In this document: positions 34,765-46,014 of the stretch, one piece after another
Position numbering within the stretch: position 1 is the first letter of the stretch
How the letters are laid out: each line of letters begins with the position of its first letter
Assembly: GCA_930367215.1 (NCBI GenBank)
Contig: OV884057.1
Span: 261,658,339 to 261,722,338, forward strand
Origin: Pollenia angustigena
Taxonomy: Eukaryota > Arthropoda > Insecta > Diptera > Polleniidae
Length of the DNA stretch: 64,000 bases
Direction of reading: 5' to 3'
Made by a program: the position numbers and the translations under genes
Notes under the pieces: generated by a model
The model's database searches: none
Told to the model about the DNA's origin: nothing
What the model saw: the letters and a program-made list of their open reading frames with translations, nothing else

Positions 34765-35882
34765 CAGCGTTGCCATTTTGGTGCCTTTCGGGTATTTTTT
34801 GGTGCTTTTTTGCTTATGCAATACCCGAAATTTTGTTAAACACCCGTTTTTGAAAAGCGGGTATTTATAGTGCTTTTAACAATTTCTCACAGTGCTTTTA
34901 AGTGCCTTTTACAATATTTATTTTTTTTTTACAATTTTTTTAAAACTTCGATTATATTGAGGATGATTAAGATTTGCTATTTGGGGTACATTTTTGGAAA
35001 GGCCTGTAAAGATTTTAAGGTATCAAATGATAAAAAAAAGTGATAAAAGAAAGTTGCATTCGTTTTACCAAAAACTTTATTTACGAGGTTAGGGCTAGGC
35101 TTGCTAGCAATTTGGAAATTTTACAAAACGTTTACTTTTTAGCGTTGACAACATATTTTTTTTATTAAAATTTGGGCTGTCATTAAGTTTTATAAAGAAT
35201 GGTCGGTCAATGCAAATTTTCGGTAATTGCAACAGGCCAGATTTTTCTAACTACGAAAATCTAGCTCGCATTTTATTACTGTTTTATGACCAATTCAAAC
35301 TCAGCTGATGATGATCCAAATGATTTGGTTGATATAATTTTTATTGAAGGTAATAATAATAAATTTAAAAATGTTTATATACAAATGTAACTATCAGGTA
35401 TGTGCTGGAAATCGATTTTAAAAACGATACGATTTGAAACCGAAAATATAGTTTTCAGAATCTTTTAAAATGGATTTTAAATGCATATTCCTTTTATTTT
35501 CATTGTTTATTCTTTAAAATTTTATATTATATACGTTAACTGAAGTGTATTCTGAACGAAAATTTACTTTAATTCAGAAATAGATTTTAAAATCGTTCGA
35601 AATTCATCACACCTTTTAAAAACATTTGTTTTGAAATCGATTTTCATCACATACCTGTATATTTAATTTTAAATGAAAATGGTCACCCATCAAAGCAATC
35701 GCCTTTTTTAAATTTTGGAGGTATATAATATTCGGCACAGCCGAATGCAACTTGTTTTGTGTTTAATTAAATTTAAAAAATGTCTTAGTGCTTTTTTACG
35801 CTTTTTTTGTTCAAAATAGTGCTTTTTAGTGTTTTTTTTTAATTTTAAAGTGCTTTTTGCTCTCAAAAAGTTGGCATCACTG
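34765..35882. mobile_element. 1,118-bp hAT-type non-autonomous element, 8-bp duplication GTTCTCTT
   Basis: GTTCTCTT is duplicated perfectly at 34757-34764 and 35883-35890. Ends are CAGCGTTGCCATTTT and, inverted, CAGTGATGCCAACTTTTT, the CAGTGTTGCCA style seen again at 59329-61354. The subterminal regions repeat GTGCTTTT. An AATATTCGGCACAGCCGAAT palindrome lies near 35728-35747. It is nested in the 3.8-kb hAT. Confidence 0.85.
35395..35657. mobile_element. 263-bp MITE with CAGGTATGTG termini (third nesting level)
   Basis: The left CAGGTATGTGCTGGAAATCG (35395-35414) is mirrored on the right by CAGGTATGTGATGAAAATCG, and inverted similarity runs ~28 bp. A possible short TAT duplication flanks it. 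It lies inside the 34765-35882 element. Non-coding. Confidence 0.7.
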
Positions 35883-37598
35883 GTTCTCTTATATTCATCA
35901 TTCTTTTAGGAATAAGACTTTGTATACCTTATGATGCAAAATTTGCTAAAAATTAGGAAAACACCCTTCAACTTTTAAAGTTGCTTCTAAGTTTTGTGGC
36001 GTGCGTAACAAAACTTTGTGATTAATTATTTCGCAACAAATGCTTGCTAAGAAATTATGATATATGCCATTCGTATATGTACTCACTAAATACTATATAA
36101 GTTGAATCTATCTATTTTGAAAGGCCAAAAAATGGTTATATATCAATCTGAAAACACGAGCGAGTGTAGCGTTCGTTACGCAGGATTTGTCCATATGACT
36201 TGATTACACTTTGAGGTTAAAGTTTAGGTATGTTCAATACATTTAGGATATCTATTGGGTTAGAGGAATGTAACCTACAACTCGGTAGTAATCCTCAACA
36301 TTTTTGAAGTGACTATTTCGTTCAAATTTTGTCTTTTCGATTGGAACCTCGATTTGAACGCAAATAACTTTAACTTTTTCAAAAATCGCTTTAAATTGTT
36401 CTTCCGCTTTATTTCTTTTCTCTTCACGGCACATGATAAAAATTTTGATAAGGCTTGATGCTTTTTGAATATCTATATATTGCTTTTGTAAAATGATACT
36501 AAGTGGCTGTGTTACAATAGGTATCACACTTAATATGTATATTCCGCAAATAAATTTAAAAGTACTAATTGAGCTCCTTAATATAAAGGTAGAGATACTA
36601 CTTCCTTTCCACTCAGATATTTTTTTTCCAAAGGTTCTACTATATGATGAACACTTGTTGCAAAGACGTATAATGAAGAGAGTTTGGCTCCCAAAAAATT
36701 TAAAAAATTTTGTCGTTTCTTTAACAAATGATAAAACTTTTTGTATTAATGGCACTTTATTGCTTTTAGAAATTGAGCTGTTCGATTTATGGGAATAGCA
36801 AGGCGTTTGTTTCGCATTTGTCGCTTTTCCAGAAATTTTGAACAGCTCCATTTTCCGCTGACATCAGAGGACACCAATCTGTTCCATCTCCTACACAATT
36901 TTTTAGGTCAAGACCAAAATTTGTCAAAGTTTTAAGAACTATTGATGATATTGCCTTCGCATCAATTGACACATCAACGTCATCAATATCTTTTGAGCCT
37001 CTTCAAATGCGTTAACAACAAAGCCAATAAATTCTTCCGTAAAAACTTTTTGTTGTATGTTGAAATATCTAAAAGATAAGGAAATCAGGCTTTTCCCCGA
37101 CAAATCAGTGCTTTCGTCAAAAATTATCGAATAGAATTTTGATTCATAAAACACATTTATACATAAATATTGCAAATACTAAGGCTTTTTAATAATTTAG
37201 CCGCACGCATTATCAAGTCAAACGTTTAGTCTTTGAATATAGATGGCACCTGCTGGGATTGAATGTAGAATAATAAGTAATTGAATTCGGTAAACTAAAT
37301 GTTTCTTTGGAAATATCTAATAAATAACTATAAGAATTAAGATGTGGATACTTATTGAAAATCGTTAGAGATTCAATAAAAAAAAAAATAAAAAAATACT
37401 TACTGAAAATTTCGTTTGAGATTCCATGAAAAAAAAAACAAAAAAAAAATTGCTGGGATTTCCAAAAATGTTGTACATTAAAAAAAATATTATTATGGGA
37501 ATTCTTATATTATCGAAATTAACAAAACATATTTTTACAATTTACGGGGGGGAAATTTCCTTATTTCCCCCCCCCCTGAATCCGCGCCTGGTTGAAAC

Positions 37599-39045
37599 AA
37601 TGGTCGCCACAAATTAAGAAACTATTTTGAAAATAATAATTTCCAAAAGATCAAAATCGAACAAATCGCTCTGAAGCTATGATAAAATGTATGTAGCATT
37701 AATGCCTTGTTTCTGTCGAAATATTAGCCTAGCCCATAAAAAAAAACCTAGACATGAAAGAAAAACTGAAAACGAAGATGAATTTAGCGCTGAAATTAAA
37801 ATCTTTGTATTTTATATATTTTTATTTAAAACTATTTTTTTGACGGCAAGTGTACTTTATAAAACTTGGTTCTTAAACATTTCATTAAGTTTTTTATTAA
37901 GCGCTTTTCAGTACTTTTTGATTGGGGGCACGGCGCTTTTCGATTAGAAATAGTTCACAACCCTGCTTGTCCAAGTACCAGCTAAAACACAATTTGTCAA
38001 AAAAAAAATTTATTTGATTTTTCAAAATTACTGTTTTATTAATTATATTTTTTAATGATGAAATTAATAAAAAATTGTAAAGAAAAAAATTAAATTTTCC
38101 AAACCAATTAACATGTATACGGTCCAGTTTTTAAAATTGCGATAAAAATAACGTACAAAAATCTTTATAAATGTATCCCGTTTGTTATTCATGCCAATGC
38201 AATACGTTATGTAAAAGGTATTTTTAATAATCTTTACTCACAAGAAACCATTATTTTGACCGAATAAGGACTACAATTTTATTAAGACTAAATTGTGATG
38301 AAAGTTGCAAAATGTTTCAAACATTGTTGCTTACAACAAAAGTAATAGAGCTACTTAACTCTGCAAATAACAATACAAAGTAAGTGAAATTAAAATCTAT
38401 CAAACTTTGAAAACTATCCAGTGTTTAAAGTTTTTTAAATTATTTAGTTTTGTATGCCTTATTTATACTATGAGTACAGCTTTTCTTCGTTAGAACTAAT
38501 CTTAAAACCAGGAAAAACTACGTCAATTTTCCAAAAATATTTAACGGGAAATTTCCATTGATTTTAATTTCATTCGAGTTCGATTTCCATAACAGGGCTG
38601 TATATGTACTTTTTTATGTGTTTAAATTAATATGTACTAGAGCTTGCTAAAAACCGTAAAAATGTAAAACCGCGGTCGGTTTAGGTTCGGCATTCGGTTT
38701 TGAAAATATTTAAGTAAAACTACATGCATTTGTTTCAATTCAGGTACTTTTATTAAAAAAGAAACATTTGTTCTTCTAATTTTAAATTAAAGGAATTTTG
38801 AAATACCTAAAACCGAGGTTTTTTGATCGGTTTTCGGTTTTTAGCTGTTAATACCGCGGTTAATACCAATGGTTCAAACTGTCAAAGACAGCAGGCTTAC
38901 CCTGCCACCTGAAGTGATTTGGCCGTTATGTATACATAAATTTGTAATATAACAAACGACTTAATTTTAAATGTTTCGTGTCCTTGCTATTCATGTTTTT
39001 TTTTATTGTAAAGAAATTTGAAGTAAAATTTTACTTTTTCTTATA
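37599..39045. other. AT-rich spacer; possible small element at 38631-38875
   Basis: Between 38631 and 38875, AAAACCG/CGGTTTT motifs cluster (CTAAAAACCG, AACCGCGGTCGG, ATCGGTTTTCGG, TACCGCGGTTAA). This suggests a hAT-like non-autonomous repeat, but ends and duplication are unresolved. The rest is unremarkable. Confidence 0.35.
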
Positions 39046-39157
39046 TCGGGTGATATTTTAGCTATTATCTTTTTGGCAACACTGGTTTAAACAGCTGACG
39101 CACGTTTCGTGTTTTGTTTCACTGCCAAACATCTTCAGTTTGGTCTATAATTTAACC

Positions 39158-40925
39158 ATGAGTCGTCTGACAAACGAACAACGCTTGCAAATTATTGAAT
39201 TTTATTATCAGAATGCGTTCTCTGTTAAGAAAGTTCATCACGCGCTTCTTCCATTTTATGGTCAGTTTAATCGACCCACTGAAGCGGCTATTCGGGCTAT
39301 TGTGACTAAATTTCGCACCAAATTTACATTGTTGGACATTAAACCACCAACACGCTTCCGTAGAGTGCGTGTGAAGAAAATATCGAAGCTGGATCGGCCA
39401 GTGTTAATGATGACCATCAATTATCGATTCTTCGCCGTTCGCAGCAATTGGGCCTCTGTTACTCAACAACGTGGAAAATTTTGCGCAATGATTTAGGTGT
39501 GAAGCCTTTCAAAATACAGCTGGTGCAAGAATTGAAGGCGAACGACCTACCGAAACGTAGAATTTTTGGTGAATGGGCTCTTGGAAAGTTGGCCGAAGAA
39601 GTTGGCGAGTTCGGTGAACATTTTATTTCACGTTCGGGACCGGTCAATTGGCCGCCTAGATCGTGCGATTTAACGCCTTTAGACTATTTTTGTGGGGCTA
39701 TGATAAAGCTCATGTCTATACACAGAAAAAATTATTTTTTCAATTCAAACAAAAAATTTATAGAATCAAACAATTTTTTGTCTGAAATCGGTCCTACAAA
39801 CAAATTCGCATATTCAAACAATTTATTTGCATTTTGTTTATTGAAAAAAAACGCCGATTTTTTCAAACAAATAATTTTACAGAATCAAACAAAATGTTTA
39901 CTAAAATTCATATAAATTTTAAACAAATAATTTTGCTGAATCAAACAAAAAAGTTTTGGCACAAGCAATGACGCGCACACAAGCAAGCACTGTTGGTGAA
40001 GATGAAGCAGAGCAGACCGGCCGGCTGGTTTTGAGACACTTTTTTTTTTTGTTGGAATAATTTTTGAACGAAGTCTTATTTATACAATGTTTTTCTTCGT
40101 CACTCACTTTTGCTGCATCCTTTCCTTTGCTAATGAAGAAGAAATGTAACCAAAAACGGCGGCAGACCGACTCGATATGTTTTTCGTCATCATTCTATTT
40201 TTGTATTTTATGTATTTAAACAAACTGTTTGAAAAAATTGAATACGGGATTTTGTTTTTTTTTTTACCAACTTTGAAACCAACCAAAAATTTATTTTGTT
40301 TCTTATAATGTTGTCATTTTTGTTGTTTAAAAAAAAATTAAACGTTTTTTTACCTGCTATTGTTTTTGTTGTCTTTTTACTACAAAACTCGTCACGCTAT
40401 TTTATAATTTTTCTTATTGCTGTTCTTTTTTAAAGCGTCCAAAAATAGACTGCATGTGTTTTTTGTTGTAGTTCTTATATTTATCATAAAGAAGTGTTGC
40501 TTACAATCAAAAAAAAAAAAAAAAAATAATGCAAAAGGACGACAACATTAAAGAGCATTAAATATTTCATACAAAATTATGAAAACTTGAAACCAATAGC
40601 GCGTTTATTATATTTTTGAAGAGTTCTCCACATTTTTGTTGGTTAAATAAAAATCAAACAAAAATATTGATTGAATCAGTAAAAAAATTTGTAGAAATAA
40701 AAAAAATTTCAAACAAGCGTTTGCTTGAAAATAATTCGGCAATCATTTTTTCTGTGTACACACATGCCCGCTTCAATTGACGCATTGGAAGACAACATTT
40801 AAGCATTTATTCATGAGATACCGGCCAAAATGTTGGAAAGAGTATGCCAAAATAAGACCAAGCGGGTGGACCATTTAAGGCGCAGTCACGGTCAACATTT
40901 GCATGAAATAACCTTCAAACATTAA
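39158..40925 (+). pseudogene. mariner-family transposase, deleted catalytic core
   Basis: The start MSRLTNEQRLQIIEFYYQNA gives the N-terminal helix-turn-helix (FSVKKVHHALLPFYGQFNRP, then TEAAIRAIVTKF). A frameshift near 39385 moves the frame, and the text resumes LGLCYSTTWKILRNDLGVKP, FGEWALGKLAEE. It then jumps directly to GEFGEHFISRSGPVNWPPRS and CDLTPLDYF, the segment around the third catalytic Asp. About 120-130 residues that should hold the first two catalytic Asp are missing. After the R2 insertion the C-terminal end continues (DALEDNI, EIPAKMLERVCQN, GQHLHEITFKH, stop at 40925). The DNA-binding domain is preserved but catalysis is not possible. Confidence 0.8.
39721..40756 (+). mobile_element. 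1,036-bp repeat 'R2' (copy 2), TA duplication, nested in mariner
   Basis: TA flanks both ends (39719-39720 and 40757-40758). Termini are CACAGAAAAAATTATTTTTT and, inverted, CACAGAAAAAATGATT. The subterminal parts repeat TCAAACAAA. It interrupts the mariner coding sequence between AHVYT and the PASIDALEDNI stretch. It is 85-90% similar by eye to 18850-20092 but lacks the Transib insert, so it preserves that empty site. Non-coding; TA duplication suggests the Tc1/mariner superfamily. Confidence 0.8.
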
Positions 40926-41029
40926 ATTATATGGACCGTACTATCGATTCAAATAAAGATTTCATGCGTTTTTCTGAATTTTATGTTTTTTTTTTAAACT
41001 TTCCTATAGCTCTTAAAAAATCACCCACT

Positions 41030-43219
41030 TGTTAAGTCAATTTTAAAATTGTACCGTTATTTTTTCAAAATCCAAGTAAATTTTTTTTATTTTCCAGTTA
41101 GTTGAATCTTGGTATCTGGCAACCCTAGTTACAAATCAAGTTATTAAGGTATCTTTACATGGTAATACAAACTATTAAGACTTTGTAGTTTCAAAGTATC
41201 ATGAAATTCACTTTGTTTTTAAGAATAGAGATAACAAATTTCTTGTTTTAAGTAAAATCAAGGCAAAAATATTAAACAGCTGAGTTTTACAATATTTCAA
41301 TTTGGTTGCTTTTGTAGTTATTGTTTTAAAATGTTACCACATTCCATATATACTGTTAATGCTGTCAATGTTTACTTAAAAAACACCTCTGATGTGTTGA
41401 GAATACATAAGTTTTTAAAATGATTTAGAAAATAAGCATTTATCAACCGCTTGTCAAATTTTGTATTCGTATTCCCTCCTACTCCATACATTTTGCTTTT
41501 ACACGATAAGATCTTTTTCAATCTACATACATAATTTTTTGAATTGTCGTTATAAAATGTATTGCCATATAAGTCATTTTCCAGCCCGCGACGGCCTGCA
41601 TCAGGCGTTTAAAGAAAAAGAATGTGAGAACTTTAAGCCAAACAATATTGTTTAATTCACTCCTATTTCCATTTTAAAAATTTTAATAATCGTTTAATAT
41701 AAAAATAATTTGTTTGTTTTTTCTGCGTGAATGTTACAGCTTAGGGAAAAGAGTTCATTCGTTGAAATGCTTCGAGAACTGCTTCAATTAAAATTATGAA
41801 TTGTTCTATTTTTTTTTTCTATTACACCCAAAAAATGGATATTTTGTTGAAACAATTTTCAATCTTGAATTAAATCAGAAAGTAGCTTACTTAAAGTAGC
41901 TTCCACGAAAGAACTCTTAGAAATATATTCTAGACGTTGGAGTAAAACCTGTCATACGGGAATATGAAGTTCGTTAATAGTACTTAATTGGCATCTTTGG
42001 AATTATACTTTGGCCAATAGCATTTTGAATATTAAATATGATCAGCTTTTTAAGTGAAGACTTGACAACTGCCACACTAACTATCCGGATTGTCAAGAAA
42101 GGATCACTAACAAAAAAAAAAAATAAATAAAATAAAAAAAGAGTCGTTGGACCACCTTGTAAACAAGTAACAACATGTAGAAGAGCTTCAAACTGAACTG
42201 ATGGCCATACATCATCCAAAACTTGTAACGCCCTTTTGTTTTCTTCTTTTTTATAACTTGAAAATTTGTTGATTGTATTTTGCAAGAAAAGGTTTGATGA
42301 GTAGAATAAGAAAAATGTATGCCAATCATTTGAAACATTATTGACGACACCAAACACGCATTGACCACCGTTGCTGCTGTTGGTGCAATTAGTCATTGAG
42401 CGAATAAACCCAAAGCTGACAGCAACGGTGATGACTTTCAAAATCATGCTGTCAAAAGGAAGCCCGCAATATCTTATCAATGTTTTCTGGGCTGGGCTGC
42501 AAAAACAAATGAAAAACTGAAAAAGTGGTGGCCATTTTTGGTCAAGTGTATTTTGTTAACTCTTTTTTTCCTTAAAACATATTTATACAATGGCTGACAA
42601 TTTGTCGGTGGTGGCAAGTTTTACATAGACGTCGGCTATTTTTTTCTTTTTTCGTTTAATGCACTTTTATTATACTCCATTGTATATTCAGTATAATCAC
42701 TCTCTTAGTTTGTGTTATGTACTGTCGTACATGTATGATGAAGTTTATGCTGACATGTAACACGCGAGCCAGTGCCACCGATTTGATCTTTAGATTCTAT
42801 TGAAGTTTTTGTTGATACTTAAACATCATCTAGGCGGTAACGTTATGAAAACCGCAGCAACATCTACAACAAATATAAAAAAACTTTATAATAAAATATG
42901 ATTGCGTGTTTGATTTATTCACCTAATGTATGTTTTGTACACTTGTTCACATTTTTCCAGTACATTTTTTTACTTTTTGATGTAGATGGTGAGTATTTAT
43001 AGTGGCAATCGTGCAAATTATAAGCTGAACTAAAAAAATGCAACGAAAGCATTGCAATCATCAATTCAGCAAATAAATTAACATTTTTTTATTCTAATTT
43101 TTTTAGCTTAAGTGTTTAAATATGTGGTACACGATTAATGTTAAAAGGTTACCCTTTCTGCAAGTTTTCTTTTTAAATTTTGAATTTTGTTGTTATTTTT
43201 TCCATAACATTGATAAAAG
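41030..43219. other. AT-rich region, no gene recognised
   Basis: The 168-residue minus-strand open frame (42480-41974) and its shifted companion (42368-42093) have no motif I recognise and pass through A/T homopolymers, so they are not called. No repeat borders found. Confidence 0.35.
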
Positions 43220-43395
43220 TACCCTACAAGAAATGAATGAGCGAGTAGTCACATTTTTCATTTTGGTGTTAAGAAAATGATAGAAAGAAATGATCGAATG
43301 TGACCGAAAACTTTATTTCGGTCATTTCTTTCTATCATTTTCTTAACACCAAAATGAAAAATGTGACTACTCGCTAATTCATTTCTTGTAGGGTA
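43220..43395. repeat. Hairpin with 74-bp arms, one mismatch
   Basis: Left arm 43220-43293 (TACCCTACAAGAAATGAATG start) and right arm 43322-43395 are inverted copies with a single mismatch. The loop holds a second small stem TGACCGAAA/TTTCGGTCA. Imperfect complementarity continues outward (TTGATAA/TTATCAA). Probably a MITE with TACCCTACAAG termini. Confidence 0.85.
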
Positions 43396-43731
43396 ACTAT
43401 TTGTTATCAATTTAGGCCTACTAAACATGATTATAAACATCAATTTTTATTCGCACGTACTATTTTAAATTAATTATATGTGTGTAAACATTAAGGAATT
43501 TTCATGGTGCCTTAAACTTCTGCATCAGTTGCATGTGTGTTAATTATAAAATGCAAGCAGCTCTTAATGGAATAATCAACTAAGAATTAAATTAAAAACA
43601 AACAAAAAAAAGCCGGTTATTGTCAAATTTATTTAAACTGGCAACTAAACTGGCAACATGTTTTATTTTTTGCGAAAACAATAACACTGCAGTTACACGC
43701 TCAAGTTTTTCTTGATAGTCTTTTACATATA
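43396..43731. other. AT-rich spacer
   Basis: Nothing recognised. Confidence 0.3.
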
Positions 43732-44465
43732 CAGTACCCATGTTCTGTAACTTTAGTGAAAACTTCTCGCATCGAAAAGATGTGAAACAAAATATTCTAT
43801 CGTTTCTCGAAAAGTGAGAAAAAATTGTGTCTTTAACTCATGTCGAAAAATATCAAAAGAGATTACGTCGTTATGTCATAAATATGATAACATTGCACCC
43901 AAAGCCGATGTGACATTGCAGACGTTGAGAACGCCAGTAACACATATTATTGACGGCGACCAAAATTTATAAAAATTGAAAAGTTTTCAACGACGGCGGC
44001 GAAAATACAACAGTCGGCTATACCAAATAATGTGAAGTGCGACTTCAATGTTTGTTGTTTGCAAACGAGCTTTGAAAAAATTCGTATATTTTATAAAAAT
44101 GTAAAAAGCAAAATAAATAAACAATGAAAAAATGTACCCAGAACAAAATGTTATTATTATTTTTCTTTGCATTTTGCTTTTTTAATTGTTTTTTAATGTT
44201 AAAATTTTTTCTCGCCCCATTTTTATTCGTGAGTTTTTTTGACAGTTCAAAGCGGGAACTTTTCTCACTAAAATGTTACAGATACACTTTTTCTGTAAAT
44301 TGGCGAGTAAGTTCCTTACGTGACAGCTAATACTCGCCAAAAAAGTTACAGACACAGTTTAGTGAGAAAAACAGCTGTTTGTTTCAATATATGGCATTTT
44401 TGTTTCATTTCACACATTTCAATCGAAAAGTTTCTCGACGCGAGAGTTACAGAACATGGGCACTG
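43732..44465. mobile_element. 734-bp TIR element with CAGTRCCCATGTTCTGTAAC termini
   Basis: CAGTACCCATGTTCTGTAAC (43732-43751) is mirrored by CAGTGCCCATGTTCTGTAAC at the right end (44446-44465). Inside, TAACTTTAGTG / TAACTCTCGCG and AGTGAGAAAA repeats recur. No clear 8-bp duplication was seen, so the family is uncertain (hAT-like by terminus). Open frames at 43987, 44124 and 44320 lie inside the element and are not called. Confidence 0.7.
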
Positions 44466-44726
44466 TTTGTCAAAATTTCCAAAAATTGATAGTTGTGACG
44501 TAGGCTGCATTCAATTTTTGAGCAATTTACTTTCAAGATGCCATCAAGAAAACAGTTTATAAAGAGAAACGAAGAATTTGCTCACTAACCTTGAAATCAG
44601 CTGTTTTCTTGAAAGTAAATTGAAACACTCACTGGCAAGAGAATTTTAAAGGCAAGCTCGTATCAATTTTTAAAGTATGAGTGTATTGGTAAAAAAGTGT
44701 GAGTGTATTAAAACTTGATCGTGTAA

Positions 44727-45013
44727 CCCTCAAGTAAAGCAGGTTGTTTTGGTTTTTTCTTAACCTGCTTACAACGACAATTAATGTTGGAAGAATTCCA
44801 ACCAATTGTAGTGGGAACTTTAAGAAAAGATAAACTCACTGTTTATTGTTGGTCTTTTATTTAAGCCTTGATTTTGTTACAAGTTAAACTGTTGCTTATA
44901 ATTCTTATTCGCTTAACAGTTTTATTTATTTAATATCTTTGGTTTTTCTAAAATCTTTGCAGATGCTCTGGCCTAAGCAACCAGTGAAATGCGCAAAGGA
45001 ATAGCTCATAATA
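44727..45013 (-). mobile_element. Repeat 'W' (copy 3, inverted, truncated)
   Basis: It matches 15095-15375 in reverse orientation (CTCTGGCCTAAGCAACCAGT, TTAACAGTTTTATTT, AAACTCACTGTTT) and the loop/arm of 30835-31152. The part of W carrying GATGGGATAAGC is missing at the right end. A short inner inverted pair (AAGCAGGTTGTTTTGG / TTAACCTGCTTAC) lies at 44736-44771. The 44466-44726 stretch before it also contains TTTACTTTCAAG / CTTGAAAGTAAA inverted pieces. Confidence 0.6.
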
Positions 45014-45240
45014 CAAAGGAAGCAAGATAACGGATTCAGCTTTAAAGTGAAATGTTTCTGCGCATCTACGTCACATTAGCGTATAAGTACAGCTTAAATA
45101 TAGAAACACAGGCAAAAAAACATGTGTATAAAACAAACACAGCAATTTCCAATTTTATTATTATAATTGCCAGCAAACCAATATATCGATTTGGTTGAAA
45201 CTTGCTTCATATCTTCATCAAATTCTTATTTACTGAATAG

Positions 45241-45270
45241 CATAACATAACATAACATAACAATACATAA
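45241..45270. repeat. (CATAA)n microsatellite
   Basis: Four perfect CATAA units followed by degenerate ones (CAATA, CATAA). Confidence 0.85.
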
Positions 45271-45283
45271 ATGTGAATATACT

Positions 45284-46014
45284 TTGAGCCAGAGGTTTTT
45301 ACTATTTATTACGAAAACTATAAATGTAGAGATTGCAGTTTTTGCCTTAATGGATTTTGAAAATATGAAAGAAAAATATTTGCAAAATGTTTATTATTTC
45401 CTTAAGACCGTTCGTCCCACAAGTGTAGATTCTGAGCGTGCGTTTTCCGCAGCAGCATTAATCTGCACCAAAATAAGATCACGCCTTTCGGATGAAAGCA
45501 TCGACAATTTATGTTTTCTTCCCACATATTTAATTTTTAATTGTTTTGCTTTGTTTTTTAATATCGACCTGTTTTGTCTTTTTTTAATAACTACATATCG
45601 ATGGCTTAATTTAAAAAAGCCCTAACTCGATTTTTTTGTTTGATTACAGGGAAATAAAATCCCAAAAATGTTAGTTAAAATAATTTATAATGCAATTTTT
45701 AATAAAAATATCCAACAAATGTTGTACTACAGCCCCTTAAAAATTTCAAATCAAGATACATGTGGCATTAGCAACCAGAATAAACAAAAAACTATTTGTT
45801 AAAAAAATCGAGTTAGACCCTTTTAACATTTTTTATCAATAAATATTTTAAATAAACAATAAATTGGATTGAATAATATAATATAATTGGAAAATTGTTT
45901 TAGTCTTGGTACTTTGCATTTAGATATTTTTATTCCATAAATAATACCGAAAATACAGTTATCGCCATTTCCTCAATACCGAAATACCTACAGGCCTTCG
46001 GTATTAGAATCCCT
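45284..46014 (+). mobile_element. hAT remnant (3' part) with TAGGGATTCTAATACCGAAG end
   Basis: The hATC-coding fragment (45330-45530) is followed by a tail ending CTTCGGTATTAGAATCCCTA at 46014, probably the right terminus. Subterminal AATACCGAAA motifs repeat at 45950-46005. The matching left terminus was not found, so the copy is 5'-truncated. Confidence 0.55.
45330..45530 (+). pseudogene. hAT transposase C-terminal (hATC) fragment
   Basis: Reads FENMKEKYLQNVYYFLKT, RPTSVDSERAFSAAALI, CTKIRSRLSDESIDNLCFL. PTSvxSERaFSxAgxicTkiRsrLsdexldxLcFL is the hallmark hATC dimerisation domain of hobo/Hermes-like and related hAT transposases. Only this ~60-residue end remains; the frame continues 45284-45625 but the flanking residues look random. 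It is a different hAT family from 33784-37590. Confidence 0.8.

Larger units (their letters stand above)
33965..37175 (-). pseudogene. hAT transposase (DUF4371/hATC type), broken
   Basis: Minus-strand pieces in order. First, 37175-36939 has YSIIFDESTDLSGKS and LSFRYFN, the DESTD block of DUF4371-type hAT proteins. Next, 36972-36787 has FGLDLKNCVGDGTDWCPLM. Then 36851-36252 has SISKSNKVP, LQKQYIDIQKASSLIK, REEKRNKAEEQF and NVEDYYRVVGYIP. Finally, 34165-33965 has the hATC dimerisation motif SSATSERSFPTL and, after a frameshift, LRSTMTEDRLN. The BED zinc-finger N-terminus was not seen. Frameshifts occur near 36850 and 34050, stops are frequent, and a 1.1-kb insertion separates the body from hATC. 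The protein would cut and rejoin element ends in the nucleus; this copy is dead. Confidence 0.82.
33784..37590 (-). mobile_element. 3.8-kb hAT transposon with 8-bp duplication GTTGAAAC
   Basis: The 8-bp duplication GTTGAAAC is perfect (33776-33783 and 37591-37598). Terminal repeats are CAGGCGCGGATCCAG (left) and, inverted, CAGGCGCGGATTCAG (right), followed by G or C runs next to each end. The decayed transposase is on the minus strand. It is interrupted by a hAT-type MITE (34765-35882), which itself contains 35395-35657. Confidence 0.9.
39046..41029 (+). mobile_element. mariner-type transposon, internally deleted, with 1-kb insertion
   Basis: Left end TCGGGTGATATTTTAGCTAT (39046) and right end, inverted, GTGGGTGATTTTTTAAGAGCTA (ending 41029) form the inverted termini, with TA on the left. 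The transposase starts at 39158 and its last codons are at 40914-40925. Between them are an internal deletion near 39600 and the R2 element at 39721-40756. Without R2 it is ~950 bp. Confidence 0.8.

Noticed and set aside
34765..35882. Part of the hAT transposase gene between its body and hATC
   Set aside because: Perfect 8-bp duplication and inverted ends show that this stretch is a later insertion.
41974..42480. 168-residue minus-strand open frame
   Set aside because: Long for this AT content but shows no domain, passes through A/T runs coding Phe/Leu strings, and a frame-shifted companion overlaps it. Left uncalled.
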